DNA of 64,000 nt, taken from the NCBI GenBank assembly GCA_038206235.1, contig JBBRBB010000012.1, forward strand, positions 53,014 through 117,013. Direction: 5' to 3'. Source of the stretch: JBBRBB01 sp038206235 (lineage in GTDB: Bacteria; Bacteroidota; Bacteroidia; Chitinophagales; Chitinophagaceae). Below, one piece after another: positions 25,879 to 34,794 of this stretch. Both the position numbers and the translations under genes were made by a program. The number at the start of each line of letters is the position of its first letter. Position 1 is the first letter of the stretch. The notes beneath the pieces were generated by a model that was not told the origin of the DNA, made no database searches, and saw nothing but the letters and a program-made list of their open reading frames with translations.

Positions 25879-27961
25879 GGTTTGCGGTATCTTTTTTTAT
25901 CTTTTTTTCTTCGGGTTTCAGTATATCTTTTTTTGATGAGGTGCTGTCTTTATCATCTTTACGATTGGGCTCTGCTTCGGGATCGTAGGTTACTCTTTTG
26001 CTTGTTTCAATATTATTTTCAAAAACAGGCGCCGCATTTGCATCAATCTGAAGCTTTGCCAGCCGCAAGGAGTCTCTTACACGGTACCAGTTTTTAATTG
26101 CAGGCGGTATCAGATCAGCTTTAGAGATACGCTCTACCTCTGCGTTTCGTTTAGCCCCTGCAATACTGTCTTTCAGATATTTCTCCATCATTAATGAGGC
26201 AATAGGCGCAGCCCAGGTGGCCCCATATCCTGCATTTTCGATCACAACAGCGATAGCGATTTTGGGATCTTCCCTGGGTGCAAATGCAACAAATATGGAG
26301 TGATTTTTTCCATGCGGGTTTTGAGCTGTTCCTGTTTTTGCGCAAATGTTTACACCTTCTATTCTTGCAATTGTTGCGGTACCATAAATGGTAACATCCT
26401 GCATTCCTAATTGCACCGCTTCAAAAGATGAATCTGAAATATGCGTTACGGTGTGTTTTATTCTGTATTTATTTATGAGAGAAGTATCAGCGGTGTTTTC
26501 GTTTTCAATACTGTCAACAAAATGCGGTGTATAATAATATCCTTTATTTGCAATAATGCACATAACGTTAGCCATTTGAAGCGGCGTTACCAGCATTCTA
26601 TCCTGCCCTATTCCAAGGGTAAGAATATTGCAGCTATTCCATCTTGCAAAACCTCCAAAGTCTTTATTATATGCGGCTGTATCAGGTATATTGCCATCAT
26701 CTTCACCGGGTATATCGGTATTCAGCTTTACGCCTAAACCAAATGCATTCATGTATTCTTTCCATTTAATATATCCCGCTTGTGCATTAGGATAAGCAGG
26801 ATTATCAATCGTCATGCGAAATACATTTGAGAAATAAGCGTTGCATGAATTGGCCAGTGCAAGCCTTAAGTTTGCTGCATGTCCGCGCCAGGCGTGTGTG
26901 CATTTTACGGGTCTTCCGCAGGCATAATAGGCGCCGCTGCAGGGATAACCATAAGAGGGAGTTATTATTCCTTCGTCCAGCGCTACCAATGCACCCATGG
27001 GTTTAAATGTAGAGCCGGGCGGATACTGGCCTTTGATGGCCCTGTTAAGTAATGGTCTTGCTGTATCAGTAATAAGAGCGCCAAAATTTTTTCGTCTTTC
27101 TTTACCCGTAAGCTTATTGGGATCGTAGGTGGGCCCGGTAGCCATTGCAAGTATGCCGCCTGTTTTTGGATTAATTGCTACCAAGCCGCCAATTTTATTT
27201 TGCAATAATTTTTCCGCAAGCTGCTGCAGCTCTATGTCCATGCTGGTATACAGCTCCCTGCCTGCTATCGGCGCAGTATCTATCAACCCGTTTTTATAAG
27301 GTCCTTGTATGCGGCTTTTATTATCCCGTATAAAACGACTTACACCGCGTTGCCCCATCAATACTTTTTCATACGTGCGTTCAAGCCCCGTCATCCCTGC
27401 ATAATCTCCGGATTCATACCCTTCCCCTTTATGTCTTTTAAGAAAATTGGTATCTACTTCGCCTAAATATCCCAATACATGCGCAGCGGAGTGATAAGGA
27501 TATGCTCTTACAGGTCGTTCTGTAATATAAAAACCTGAAAACTTGTATAGATTTTCATTTAAGCGTGCATATAATTCCTGGCTTAGCAGCGGTTCAAATA
27601 CACTGGGCTTGTAGCTGGAATTCTTTACTATGCATGCAATGATTTTTTTTCTGAATTCAGCGCTGTCAATTCCCAGAATAGTACAAAGAGAAGCGGTGTC
27701 TGTGTCTGTGCCTTTAATTTCTGATGGGGTAACCATCAGGTCGTACATAATAATGTTTTCAAGAATAGCCTTTTTTTTGCGGTCGTATATAATGCCGCGG
27801 TCAGGATAAATTACTTTACGATATACAGCATTGCTCTCTGCCTGTAATTTATATTCTGAAGAAAGTATCTGCAGGTTTAGCAACTGTATAATAATAATAA
27901 GAAAAACAATTATAAATATGATTTTAATTGTTCTGCTGCGTGATTGATTGTAAACGGGCAT
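25871..27961 (-). CDS. mrdA: Penicillin-binding protein 2 (transpeptidase of the elongasome)
   Basis: 696 aa. N-terminal membrane anchor (12-31), a dimerisation domain and a class B transpeptidase domain with S317-T-F-K320, S372-C-N374 and K542-T-G-T. It cross-links peptidoglycan made by RodA during side-wall growth. The C-terminal 60 residues are a charged, Lys/Asp-rich tail (residues ~635-696) that is probably disordered. Its start is followed upstream by a 360-nt spacer and a DUF6922 remnant rather than mreCD, so the mre-mrd cluster is split here. Confidence 0.96.
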   Translation of the reverse strand: MPVYNQSRSRTIKIIFIIVFLIIIIQLLNLQILSSEYKLQAESNAVYRKVIYPDRGIIYDRKKKAILENIIMYDLMVTPSEIKGTDTDTASLCTILGIDSAEFRKKIIACIVKNSSYKPSVFEPLLSQELYARLNENLYKFSGFYITERPVRAYPYHSAAHVLGYLGEVDTNFLKRHKGEGYESGDYAGMTGLERTYEKVLMGQRGVSRFIRDNKSRIQGPYKNGLIDTAPIAGRELYTSMDIELQQLAEKLLQNKIGGLVAINPKTGGILAMATGPTYDPNKLTGKERRKNFGALITDTARPLLNRAIKGQYPPGSTFKPMGALVALDEGIITPSYGYPCSGAYYACGRPVKCTHAWRGHAANLRLALANSCNAYFSNVFRMTIDNPAYPNAQAGYIKWKEYMNAFGLGVKLNTDIPGEDDGNIPDTAAYNKDFGGFARWNSCNILTLGIGQDRMLVTPLQMANVMCIIANKGYYYTPHFVDSIENENTADTSLINKYRIKHTVTHISDSSFEAVQLGMQDVTIYGTATIARIEGVNICAKTGTAQNPHGKNHSIFVAFAPREDPKIAIAVVIENAGYGATWAAPIASLMMEKYLKDSIAGAKRNAEVERISKADLIPPAIKNWYRVRDSLRLAKLQIDANAAPVFENNIETSKRVTYDPEAEPNRKDDKDSTSSKKDILKPEEKKIKKDTANHE

Positions 27962-28321
27962 TTTTCAGGAAGATAAAAAAGTAAACCTACTCTGTGCAAA
28001 GTTGATGATTACAGAAACAAAAAAATTATAATAAGAAAAAAAATTTATTAAATCGTTTTCCAGAATTACGGATAGCAACGGGTAATGGGTAATAAGCAAT
28101 AAGTTGGTGGTAAGTGTAGCGACCCTTCCCTACAGACAGGCAATGTATTAAGAAAGATCTGTGTGAAGAATATAGTCTTCAGTTTCCTGCGGGAAACATA
28201 CATGCCTGTAAAGCTCATTTGTTTATTGGTTTTTTGCACCCTTCAGTAACAGCAAACAATAATCCGCCTTCTCCTTCATTCACATGCTGTGAATTACTTT
28301 TGCTTTGCAACAGATCAGTGA
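27962..28321. other. Spacer upstream of mrdA, possibly with gene remnants
   Basis: About 360 nt without an intact gene. A leftward frame reads TTFQIITDLLQSKSNSQHVNEGEGGLLF and ends at a stop; it resembles no family I can name and may be debris. The mrdA promoter should be in the A/T-rich 27970-28060 part. Confidence 0.4.
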
Positions 28322-28572
28322 TTATCTGAAAGGTAGTGGATTCAACCGTTTCTTTGTATAATATAATAAATCTGTTTCCTTAAGATCAATTTTACGCACC
28401 CGTACTTTATTATATCCAAAGTAATCAAGCATGGCGTGCCAATCTTCAGGCCAACCGCGACTTACAATACGTTCTTGCCACCCAACACCTTTATAACATC
28501 CCAGTCAAATTGAGAAAGGTCGTATTCCCAGAAAAGTTGCGGAGATATATTAGGAGGCTGCTTTTTTTGCAT
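28322..28572 (-). pseudogene. DUF6922-like gene remnant, frameshifted
   Basis: From ATG 28572 the frame reads MQKKQPPNISPQLFWEYDLS and QFDW, then ends VIKVLGGKNVL-stop. Another frame resumes GWQERIVSRGWPEDWHAMLD then YFGYNKVRVRKIDLKETDLL and ends at TAA 28322. Together they fit the short DUF6922-type proteins (SPxLFWxxDxxxFDW ... ERIVxRGxxEDWxAML) often encoded beside AbiEii-type nucleotidyltransferase toxins. No toxin is seen here, so this looks like a decayed leftover. Family recognition is from memory of the motif and is moderate. Confidence 0.5.
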
Positions 28573-28739
28573 AGCACAATTTACGAAATTTTGTGTGTTT
28601 ATAGCAGAGAGAAAAAGAAAAAAATCAAAAGGAAAAATATAATTCTTTACACCGAAAATTCAATAAAGAAGTTTGTGTGTTTACTTCTTTTTTAAATCTC
28701 AATACAGCTTTTTTTCTTTTGTTGCGCCATTCAAAAAAC

Positions 28740-28806
28740 GCTAAACCCCGCCTTTGTCGGGGCAGGCGATAAACAAAAAACGCTTAAACGATAAACCGTA
28801 AACGGT
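28740..28806. repeat. Cluster of CGnTAAAC and C/G hairpin repeats
   Basis: Contains CCCCGCC-TTTG-TCGGGG followed by several CGaTAAAC/CGcTTAAAC units and the small palindrome AAACCGT-AA-ACGGTTT ending at the mntH stop. The TAAAC units resemble those seen in frame inside asnB (4951-4989). Confidence 0.5.
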
Positions 28807-28807
28807 T

Positions 28808-30688
28808 TCAGTTTACAATTAAAACAGGAATGGAAAGATTATGCCGCACATCATCTACGGTTTGCCCGTAAATAAAATCTTTCAGGGTCTTGTGCCTGTG
28901 AGCACCCATAACCAGCATGTCTGCTTTTGTTTTATTCACTATACGTACAATTTCTTTTACCCTGTTATGATAACCTAAAACCGCTTCAACCGAATAACCC
29001 ATTTGTTGCAACTGAGCGGCATACTGATGTAAACGCTCATTATCTTTTCTTGTTTCTAAATCATCAGTTGCAGCTCCCGAATAACTGGCTGCTGCAGTTT
29101 CTACAATATGTATTAAAATGTATTTAACCGAATATTTTCCCTGTGCAAGTGCATGAGCAATTGTTTTTTCATCATTCTCGCTAAAGTCGAGCGCAATAGC
29201 AATTTTTTCAGGCTGCGGTATTTGAGAAATATGCAATGTTTTTTTCTCACTGTGCACCTGCAGATTCGTTGTTAATCTGGGCTTGCGTATGAGAGGAAGC
29301 AGGGTCATAACAGAGAAAAGCCATGTGAAGCCAAGCCCGGAGATGATAATAATTATTTTCCAAAACCAGTTTCCATCTTCTTTAAAAAAACTGATTGATT
29401 CTTCTGTTACAAGACGCACATTTAAAAATACAAGTATAGAAGCAACTAACCATGATAAAATTTTTATGGGCATTTTAATGGCGAATTCACCCATGGTTTC
29501 TTTGTTGCTTACAAAATGAATAAGCGGAATAATAGCGAATCCTAATTGCAGGCTTAATACAACCTGGCTTAATACCAGCAAATCGTCTAGCTTCTCATCC
29601 CCCGAAATTAAAATCACAATTACTGCGGGTGTTATGGCTATAACCCTTGTGATTAATCTTCTGAGCCAGGGACTGATTCGCAATCTTAAATACCCTTCCA
29701 TTACAATTTGCCCCGCTAAAGTTCCTGTGATGGTAGAGCTTTGCCCTGATGCAATTAATGCAATAGCGAAAAGGAATGGCGCCAGTTTTGTCCCCAGCAT
29801 AGGTTGCAATAAACGGTGTGCATCTTCAATTTTGGCGACCTGTGTATTGCCGGTAGAAAAAAATACAGAGGCAGCCAGTATAAGGATGGCAGCGTTAACG
29901 AAAAAGGCGGCATTAAGCGCAATGGCGCTGTCAATAAAATTATATTTGATTGCCCGTTTTATTCCTTTGATATCCGGTTTTATTTTTCTTGTTTGCACTA
30001 ACGCAGAATGCAGGTAAAGATTATGCGGCATCACTGTTGCGCCAATAATTCCAACGGCAATGTATAATGCACCATTACTAAGAGAGGTAGGAACAAAACC
30101 TTTTACAACTTCTCCAAATTGCGGCTGCGCAAAGAATAGTTCAATCAAAAATGAAATGCCTATAATTACCACAAGAGAAATGATGAAGGCTTCTAATTTT
30201 CTGATTCCATATCGCTGTAAAACAAGTATGATGAAAGTATCGAGAACGGTAAGTAAAACACCCCACAAAATGGGCAGGCCGGTTAACAGGTGAAGACCGA
30301 TAGCCATACCCAATACTTCCGCAAGGTCGCAGGCTGCAATGGCAAGCTCTGCCAATATGTATAAAGAAAAATTTACGACGGGCGGATACTCTTCCTTGCT
30401 TGCCTGTGCCAAATCTCTTCTCCTCACAATTCCTAATCTTGCGCTAAGGCTTTGCAGCAGTATAGCCATCAGATTGCTCATTAATAAAATCCATATCAGC
30501 TTATAGCCGAATTGTGCACCACCCTGCAGGTCAGTAGCCCAGTTGCCGGGGTCCATGTATCCAACGCTTACGAGATAAGCAGGGCCTAAATACGGCAAAA
30601 CTTTTTTCCATCCTTTTTTTCCCTGAGATACATCTACTGTTTCATGCACTTCGCTTAATGAAGTGTTTGTATATGCAAATTGATTCAT
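28808..30688 (-). CDS. mntH: Nramp divalent metal transporter fused to a UspA domain
   Basis: 626 aa. Residues about 25-480 form an Nramp transporter (about 11 helices) with the metal ligands Asp46 and Asn49 in DPGNW and Met220 in MPHN. It imports Mn2+ (and possibly Fe2+) by proton coupling. Residues about 490-626 are a universal stress protein domain (EKIAIALDFSENDEKTIAHA ... DMLVMGAHRHKTLKD), with a probable nucleotide-binding GxxG-like VMGAHRH segment, on the cytoplasmic side. The fusion may sense ATP or stress. Its start lies 1 nt from the mntR stop, so the two are coupled and under MntR control. Confidence 0.93.
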   Translation of the reverse strand: MNQFAYTNTSLSEVHETVDVSQGKKGWKKVLPYLGPAYLVSVGYMDPGNWATDLQGGAQFGYKLIWILLMSNLMAILLQSLSARLGIVRRRDLAQASKEEYPPVVNFSLYILAELAIAACDLAEVLGMAIGLHLLTGLPILWGVLLTVLDTFIILVLQRYGIRKLEAFIISLVVIIGISFLIELFFAQPQFGEVVKGFVPTSLSNGALYIAVGIIGATVMPHNLYLHSALVQTRKIKPDIKGIKRAIKYNFIDSAIALNAAFFVNAAILILAASVFFSTGNTQVAKIEDAHRLLQPMLGTKLAPFLFAIALIASGQSSTITGTLAGQIVMEGYLRLRISPWLRRLITRVIAITPAVIVILISGDEKLDDLLVLSQVVLSLQLGFAIIPLIHFVSNKETMGEFAIKMPIKILSWLVASILVFLNVRLVTEESISFFKEDGNWFWKIIIIISGLGFTWLFSVMTLLPLIRKPRLTTNLQVHSEKKTLHISQIPQPEKIAIALDFSENDEKTIAHALAQGKYSVKYILIHIVETAAASYSGAATDDLETRKDNERLHQYAAQLQQMGYSVEAVLGYHNRVKEIVRIVNKTKADMLVMGAHRHKTLKDFIYGQTVDDVRHNLSIPVLIVN

Positions 30689-30689
30689 A

Positions 30690-31355
30690 TCACACTGGTT
30701 TTACATTTACTGCATTTGCCAATTGCTCACTTACATTTATAAGCGGCCTGTTTTTTATTTTTATTTCAACTGAATTATCAAATCCAAGTCGTTTTTTTAT
30801 TTCCATGCGGGTACCGATTTTGATATTGCAATTTTTTAAAAATTCAAGCAGCTCTGCAGATTGACTTGCAACTGATATTACCACGGCAGGCTTATTTACC
30901 GGCAACTTCGATAATTTAAGATGATTACCTGCACTAATTTTTCCATTGCTATCGGGTATGGGGTCGCCATGAGGATCGAAGCGTGGATAATTCAGAAATG
31001 CATCCAGCTTATCAATAAGCTTAATGCTGTTTATATGTTCTAATTGTTCCGCTACTTCATGCACTTCTTCCCAACTAAATCGTAAAGTATCAACGAGGAA
31101 AAATTCCCATAAACGGTGTTTGCGTATGACGTTAAGCGCTACACGAATGCCTTCTTTACTCAGCGTGAAACCCTTATACGGTTTGTAATGCACAATTCTT
31201 TTTGCGTGCAGCTTTTTCAGCATATCGGTAATAGAAGCAGGAGCGGTTTTTAAATGCTGCGCCAGGGCATTGGTGCTCACAGTGCCCTCTTGCTGCTGTA
31301 AATGATAAACCGACTTAATATAATTTTCTTCAGAAATAGAAAAATTAGGTTCCAC
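30690..31355 (-). CDS. mntR: DtxR/MntR family metal-dependent regulator
   Basis: 221 aa. N-terminal winged helix-turn-helix (residues 5-65: LAQHLKTAPASITDMLKKLHAKRIVHYKPYKG), metal-binding/dimerisation region (VAEQLEHI, HGDPIP) and an extra C-terminal FeoA/SH3-like domain (about 150-220). In the presence of Mn2+ or Fe2+ it represses metal uptake genes. It is the first gene of mntR-mntH; a DtxR-like box at 31367-31380 sits just upstream and suggests autoregulation. Confidence 0.93.
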   Translation of the reverse strand: MEPNFSISEENYIKSVYHLQQQEGTVSTNALAQHLKTAPASITDMLKKLHAKRIVHYKPYKGFTLSKEGIRVALNVIRKHRLWEFFLVDTLRFSWEEVHEVAEQLEHINSIKLIDKLDAFLNYPRFDPHGDPIPDSNGKISAGNHLKLSKLPVNKPAVVISVASQSAELLEFLKNCNIKIGTRMEIKKRLGFDNSVEIKIKNRPLINVSEQLANAVNVKPV

Positions 31356-31366
31356 TTAAATAATTT

Positions 31367-31380
31367 TTAGACAAACCTAA
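31367..31380. promoter_or_regulatory. Candidate MntR/DtxR operator
   Basis: TTAGACAAACCTAA: on the minus strand TTAGG-TTTG-TCTAA, a near-symmetric site resembling DtxR-family boxes (TTAGG...CCTAA). It lies 11-25 nt before the mntR ATG, where a repressor would block transcription of mntR-mntH. Match judged by eye only. Confidence 0.5.
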
Positions 31381-31435
31381 CTTTTTTATAAACAAAATTC
31401 ATTTTAATCTCCTATTTTTAATAAAATAATCCGTT

Positions 31436-32389
31436 ATGCTTCGAGGCTGCCTCTCCATTCTTTTATTAATTGCATTAATCAGGTGCAGTGATAAAAAAGA
31501 GAATCATGCAGGGAACGATATTAAAAATGCTGATGATTTTATTGCTCTTTTCAAAACCTTACCATCTGCTCAACGCTTTTCTGATACGGGATTAGCTGCA
31601 ACCGGCGATACCCTTACTATCAGCCGTGAAATTTTTACGCGCTTTATTCCTGACTCGGTTTTGGAACATGTATTCGAAAAGCCTTCTGAAGAAATGACAA
31701 TTCACCGGGTTGGAAAAATTGAAAATAAAAAAGGCGTTTATCTTCTTATAAAATTTACACAGCAAAAAAAATCGAAACTCGCAGTGTTTTTGTTTGATGA
31801 TAAAAATAAATATCTCGCAAGTCTGAAACTTTTAAATAATTACAGCAATGATAAATACATGCACAGTGTTTCTGTAACCGATGAACCAACTTTTATCATA
31901 AGCCGTGAAAAAAAAGGAGATGATAATAATATGCTTTATACACGCAACGGATATGCCTTCGATTTTGGCCTGAGTAATTTTATTACGGTTATGAATGATA
32001 CAAATGAGGATTTGAAACGGTTGAGTGAAATTATTAACCCGATAGATACTTTACCTAAAAAAAATAAATACAGCGCAGATTATACACGGGATAAGAAAAA
32101 TTTTATTTCTGTACGGGACGGGAAAAATGAGTCTGCTTACATTTTTTTTATTCACTTTGAAAAGAACAAGGGCGATTGCACGGGTGAGCTAAAAGGTTCT
32201 ATGACAATGACCGGAACAGTAAAATCTATTTATAAAGAAAGCGGCGACCCCTGCAGCATTAATTTTACATTTACTAAAAGCAGTGTTACCATAAAAGAAG
32301 ATAATTGCGGAAACCACAGGGGGCTTAATTGTTTGTTTGATGATACTTACAAAAAGAAAAAGCCGGCAATAAAATCAGAAAAAAAATAA
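31436..32389 (+). CDS. Hypothetical lipoprotein
   Basis: 317 aa. The N-terminus MLRGCLSILLLIALIRCSDKK shows a signal peptide with a lipobox-like LIRC and Cys17 as lipidation site, so it is likely anchored in the outer or inner membrane. The body is Lys- and Asn-rich with no domain that I recognise; mostly beta-strand content is suggested (GVYLLIKFTQQKKSKLAVFLF). Two C-terminal Cys pairs (GDCTG, DPCSI, DNCGN, LNCLF) may form disulfides. Divergent from mntR; no operon partner. Function unknown. Confidence 0.7.
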   Translation: MLRGCLSILLLIALIRCSDKKENHAGNDIKNADDFIALFKTLPSAQRFSDTGLAATGDTLTISREIFTRFIPDSVLEHVFEKPSEEMTIHRVGKIENKKGVYLLIKFTQQKKSKLAVFLFDDKNKYLASLKLLNNYSNDKYMHSVSVTDEPTFIISREKKGDDNNMLYTRNGYAFDFGLSNFITVMNDTNEDLKRLSEIINPIDTLPKKNKYSADYTRDKKNFISVRDGKNESAYIFFIHFEKNKGDCTGELKGSMTMTGTVKSIYKESGDPCSINFTFTKSSVTIKEDNCGNHRGLNCLFDDTYKKKKPAIKSEKK

Positions 32390-32444
32390 TGAGCAAGAAG
32401 GCATGATATGAATTATACAAAACCCCATAGCGCATTAATCTTTT

Positions 32445-32452
32445 TACATTTG
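32445..32452 (+). promoter_or_regulatory. Candidate -7 element for gpsA
   Basis: TACATTTG fits the Bacteroidota TAnnTTTG consensus and ends 22 nt before the gpsA ATG. No clear TTG at -33. Confidence 0.4.
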
Positions 32453-32474
32453 TTTTTTAATTATTCATTCATAC

Positions 32475-33470
32475 ATGCAATTTGCTATTCTTGGGAGCGG
32501 AAGCTGGGCTACTGCTCTTGCCAAAATACTTACCGATAGCGGTCATCAGATAAACTGGTGGATACGCAACACAGATACTCTTCAATTCATGAACCAACGA
32601 AGACATAATCCTAATTACCTGAGCAATGCATATTTTAATACCAGCTTACTGCAATTAAGTAATAGCATAAATTATGTAGTGGAAACGTCTGATGTTTTGG
32701 TAGTGGCTATTCCCAGCGCTTACGCCACCAATGCTTTTAATGCACTTAATACGGATGCGTTTAAAAACAAAAAAATTGTATCGGCTATTAAAGGAATACT
32801 TCCTGAAAAAAACCAGTTGCTGCATCAATATATGTCAGAACGTTTTAAATTAAACTTAAGAAATTACTTTACTGTTTTAGGTCCTTGTCATGCAGAAGAA
32901 GTTGCTGCAGAAAAACTATCATATCTAACCTTTTCAGGAATTGACCAGCCTGCAACAAAAGAAATAGCATCTCATTTTAATACGGCTTACATGAGAACCG
33001 CTGTGAATCCTGATGTGGTAGGTGTACAGTATGCTGCTGTTTTAAAAAATATCTATGCGCTGGGTGCAGGCATTGCACACGGGCTTGACTATGGTGATAA
33101 TTTTTTGAGTGTTTATATCGCCAATTGCGCCAATGAAATGGTGAGGTTTTTAAGAGTAGTAAAACATGCAGGCGCAATAGATTTGAATTATGCTGCATCG
33201 GTTTATTTAGGAGACCTGCTGGTAACTTGCTATTCTCTTTATAGCCGCAACAGGATGTTTGGAAATATGATTGGCAAGGGATATTCCGTAAAAGCTGCAC
33301 AGCTTGAGCTTGCTATGGTAGCAGAGGGTTACAACGCCAGCAAATGCATTCATGCAACAAACGAAGATGTGAAAGTGAAAATTCCTATGGCTGATATTAT
33401 TTATGAAATTTTATGGCAGCAATTACCGGCTGCCGAAGGTTTTGACAAAATTGAAACATTGCTGGTATAA
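32475..33470 (+). CDS. gpsA: NAD(P)-dependent glycerol-3-phosphate dehydrogenase
   Basis: 331 aa. It reduces dihydroxyacetone phosphate to sn-glycerol 3-phosphate for phospholipid synthesis. Rossmann motif GSGSWATAL near residue 7, then KGILPEKNQL, VLGPCHAEEV (substrate region), the catalytic Lys in YAAVLKNIYALGAGIAHGL, and GxxGKGYSV in the C-terminal domain. Full length, cytoplasmic, likely essential. It is probably monocistronic. Confidence 0.96.
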   Translation: MQFAILGSGSWATALAKILTDSGHQINWWIRNTDTLQFMNQRRHNPNYLSNAYFNTSLLQLSNSINYVVETSDVLVVAIPSAYATNAFNALNTDAFKNKKIVSAIKGILPEKNQLLHQYMSERFKLNLRNYFTVLGPCHAEEVAAEKLSYLTFSGIDQPATKEIASHFNTAYMRTAVNPDVVGVQYAAVLKNIYALGAGIAHGLDYGDNFLSVYIANCANEMVRFLRVVKHAGAIDLNYAASVYLGDLLVTCYSLYSRNRMFGNMIGKGYSVKAAQLELAMVAEGYNASKCIHATNEDVKVKIPMADIIYEILWQQLPAAEGFDKIETLLV

Positions 33471-33490
33471 TTTTCGTTATACCTTTGAGT

Positions 33491-33592
33491 ATGCCTCTTT
33501 CTTTAAGTATATATGGAAGTATTATGATTGGCGCCCTGTTTGCAGTGGGTATTGTAAATGTGCTGCGCAAATTGTTTTCACATCATCAATAA
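33491..33592 (+). CDS. Possible 33-aa small membrane peptide
   Basis: An ATG-started frame of 33 codons follows gpsA by 20 nt: MPLSLSIYGSIMIGALFAVG followed by IVNVLRKLFSHHQ. It could be one transmembrane helix with a basic C-terminus. It overlaps the 3' end of hemW on the opposite strand by 15 nt. Short frames of this size arise by chance, so this is only a candidate. Confidence 0.25.
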   Translation: MPLSLSIYGSIMIGALFAVGIVNVLRKLFSHHQ

Positions 33593-34744
33593 TTGGTCTT
33601 TCTCTGCAAGATTAGAAGTTTCGGGTATAAACATTTCCGATGCAATTCCATCTGCAAATAATTTTCCTTTATTTGTAAGAATAAGATGCTCATTTTTTCT
33701 GTGCATTAAACCGTTGATAAGAAATTTTTTTGAATCGTTTTCTAAATCAATTAAAAGTTCCTCATTCCAATTCTCAGCAATATATTGAAGCGATAAGCCT
33801 TCCATTGTTCTCAGGCTTGTCATAATATATTCATTTAATTTCTGGGTTGATGTGAGATGTTCAATTTCAAAAGGAATAATATTCTGCTCAATGCTTTTTA
33901 TATACAACGCATTGTTTGCAATATTCCATTGCCTTGTAGCACCATTATAAGAATGTGCCGAGGGACCTAAACCTAAATATGATTTTCCTTGCCAATAGCT
34001 GCTGTTATGCTTGCTGCGAAAACCGGGCTTTGCAAAGTTTGAAATTTCATAATGCTCGTATCCTGCTTCACTTATCCATTGCATTAATAATTCAAACTGG
34101 CGGCTTTGCCTGTCAGCATCAATATTTTTACTTTTATTATTTCTTATCATTTTTTCGAGAGCAGTTCCTTTTTCAATAGTTAAAGCATAACACGAAAGAT
34201 GCGGAATACCGAGGGAGATAGCTGTTTTTACATTTTGCCTCAAGCGCTCATCGCTTAAACCGGGAGTACCATAAATTAAATCAATGCTGATATTATTAAA
34301 GCCTTCTTGCTGAGCAAGCTCTATGCAATTCAGCGCCTGCGCAGCATTGTGCACTCTATTCATCCAAAGTAAATCTTCATCAAAAAAAGATTGCACGCCA
34401 ATGCTTAAACGGTTGATGCCGCAGGCTTTCCAGCCATTTAATTTTTCAATAGTTATATCATCAGGGTTAGCTTCGAGAATAATTTCAGCATCTTCATCAA
34501 CCATAAATAATCTTCGCAAATTTTCAATTTTCAATATTAAATCTTCAATCTTCAATAGCGAGGGTGTTCCTCCTCCAAAATAAAGGGTGGCTACTTTTTC
34601 GTTAATATAGTTGCGCCTCAATTCAGCTTCTTTGCAAATGGCGGTTACCATTGCATCAGTTTGTTGCAATGATGTTGAAAAATGGAAATTGCAGTAATGG
34701 CAGGCTTTTCTGCAAAAAGGAATATGAACATAAATACCGGCCAT
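33578..34744 (-). CDS. hemW: Radical SAM heme chaperone HemW
   Basis: 388 aa. N-terminus MAGIYVHIPFCRKACHYCNF has the radical-SAM Cys11/Cys15/Cys18 plus Cys-linked aromatic residues, as in HemW (heme chaperone related to coproporphyrinogen dehydrogenase). GGGTPSLL follows, and the C-terminal HemN domain is present. The stretch after TPSLL (34520-34557, coding LKIEDLILKIEN) is made of TTGAAGAT/TTGAAAAT repeat units of an intergenic type. It is divergent from the Omp85 gene. Confidence 0.93.
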   Translation of the reverse strand: MAGIYVHIPFCRKACHYCNFHFSTSLQQTDAMVTAICKEAELRRNYINEKVATLYFGGGTPSLLKIEDLILKIENLRRLFMVDEDAEIILEANPDDITIEKLNGWKACGINRLSIGVQSFFDEDLLWMNRVHNAAQALNCIELAQQEGFNNISIDLIYGTPGLSDERLRQNVKTAISLGIPHLSCYALTIEKGTALEKMIRNNKSKNIDADRQSRQFELLMQWISEAGYEHYEISNFAKPGFRSKHNSSYWQGKSYLGLGPSAHSYNGATRQWNIANNALYIKSIEQNIIPFEIEHLTSTQKLNEYIMTSLRTMEGLSLQYIAENWNEELLIDLENDSKKFLINGLMHRKNEHLILTNKGKLFADGIASEMFIPETSNLAEKDQLLMM

Positions 34745-34794
34745 GTTGCGTTATAGTTTTGTAAACTTGCCTGATTAAAAATATTTTTCAATTA

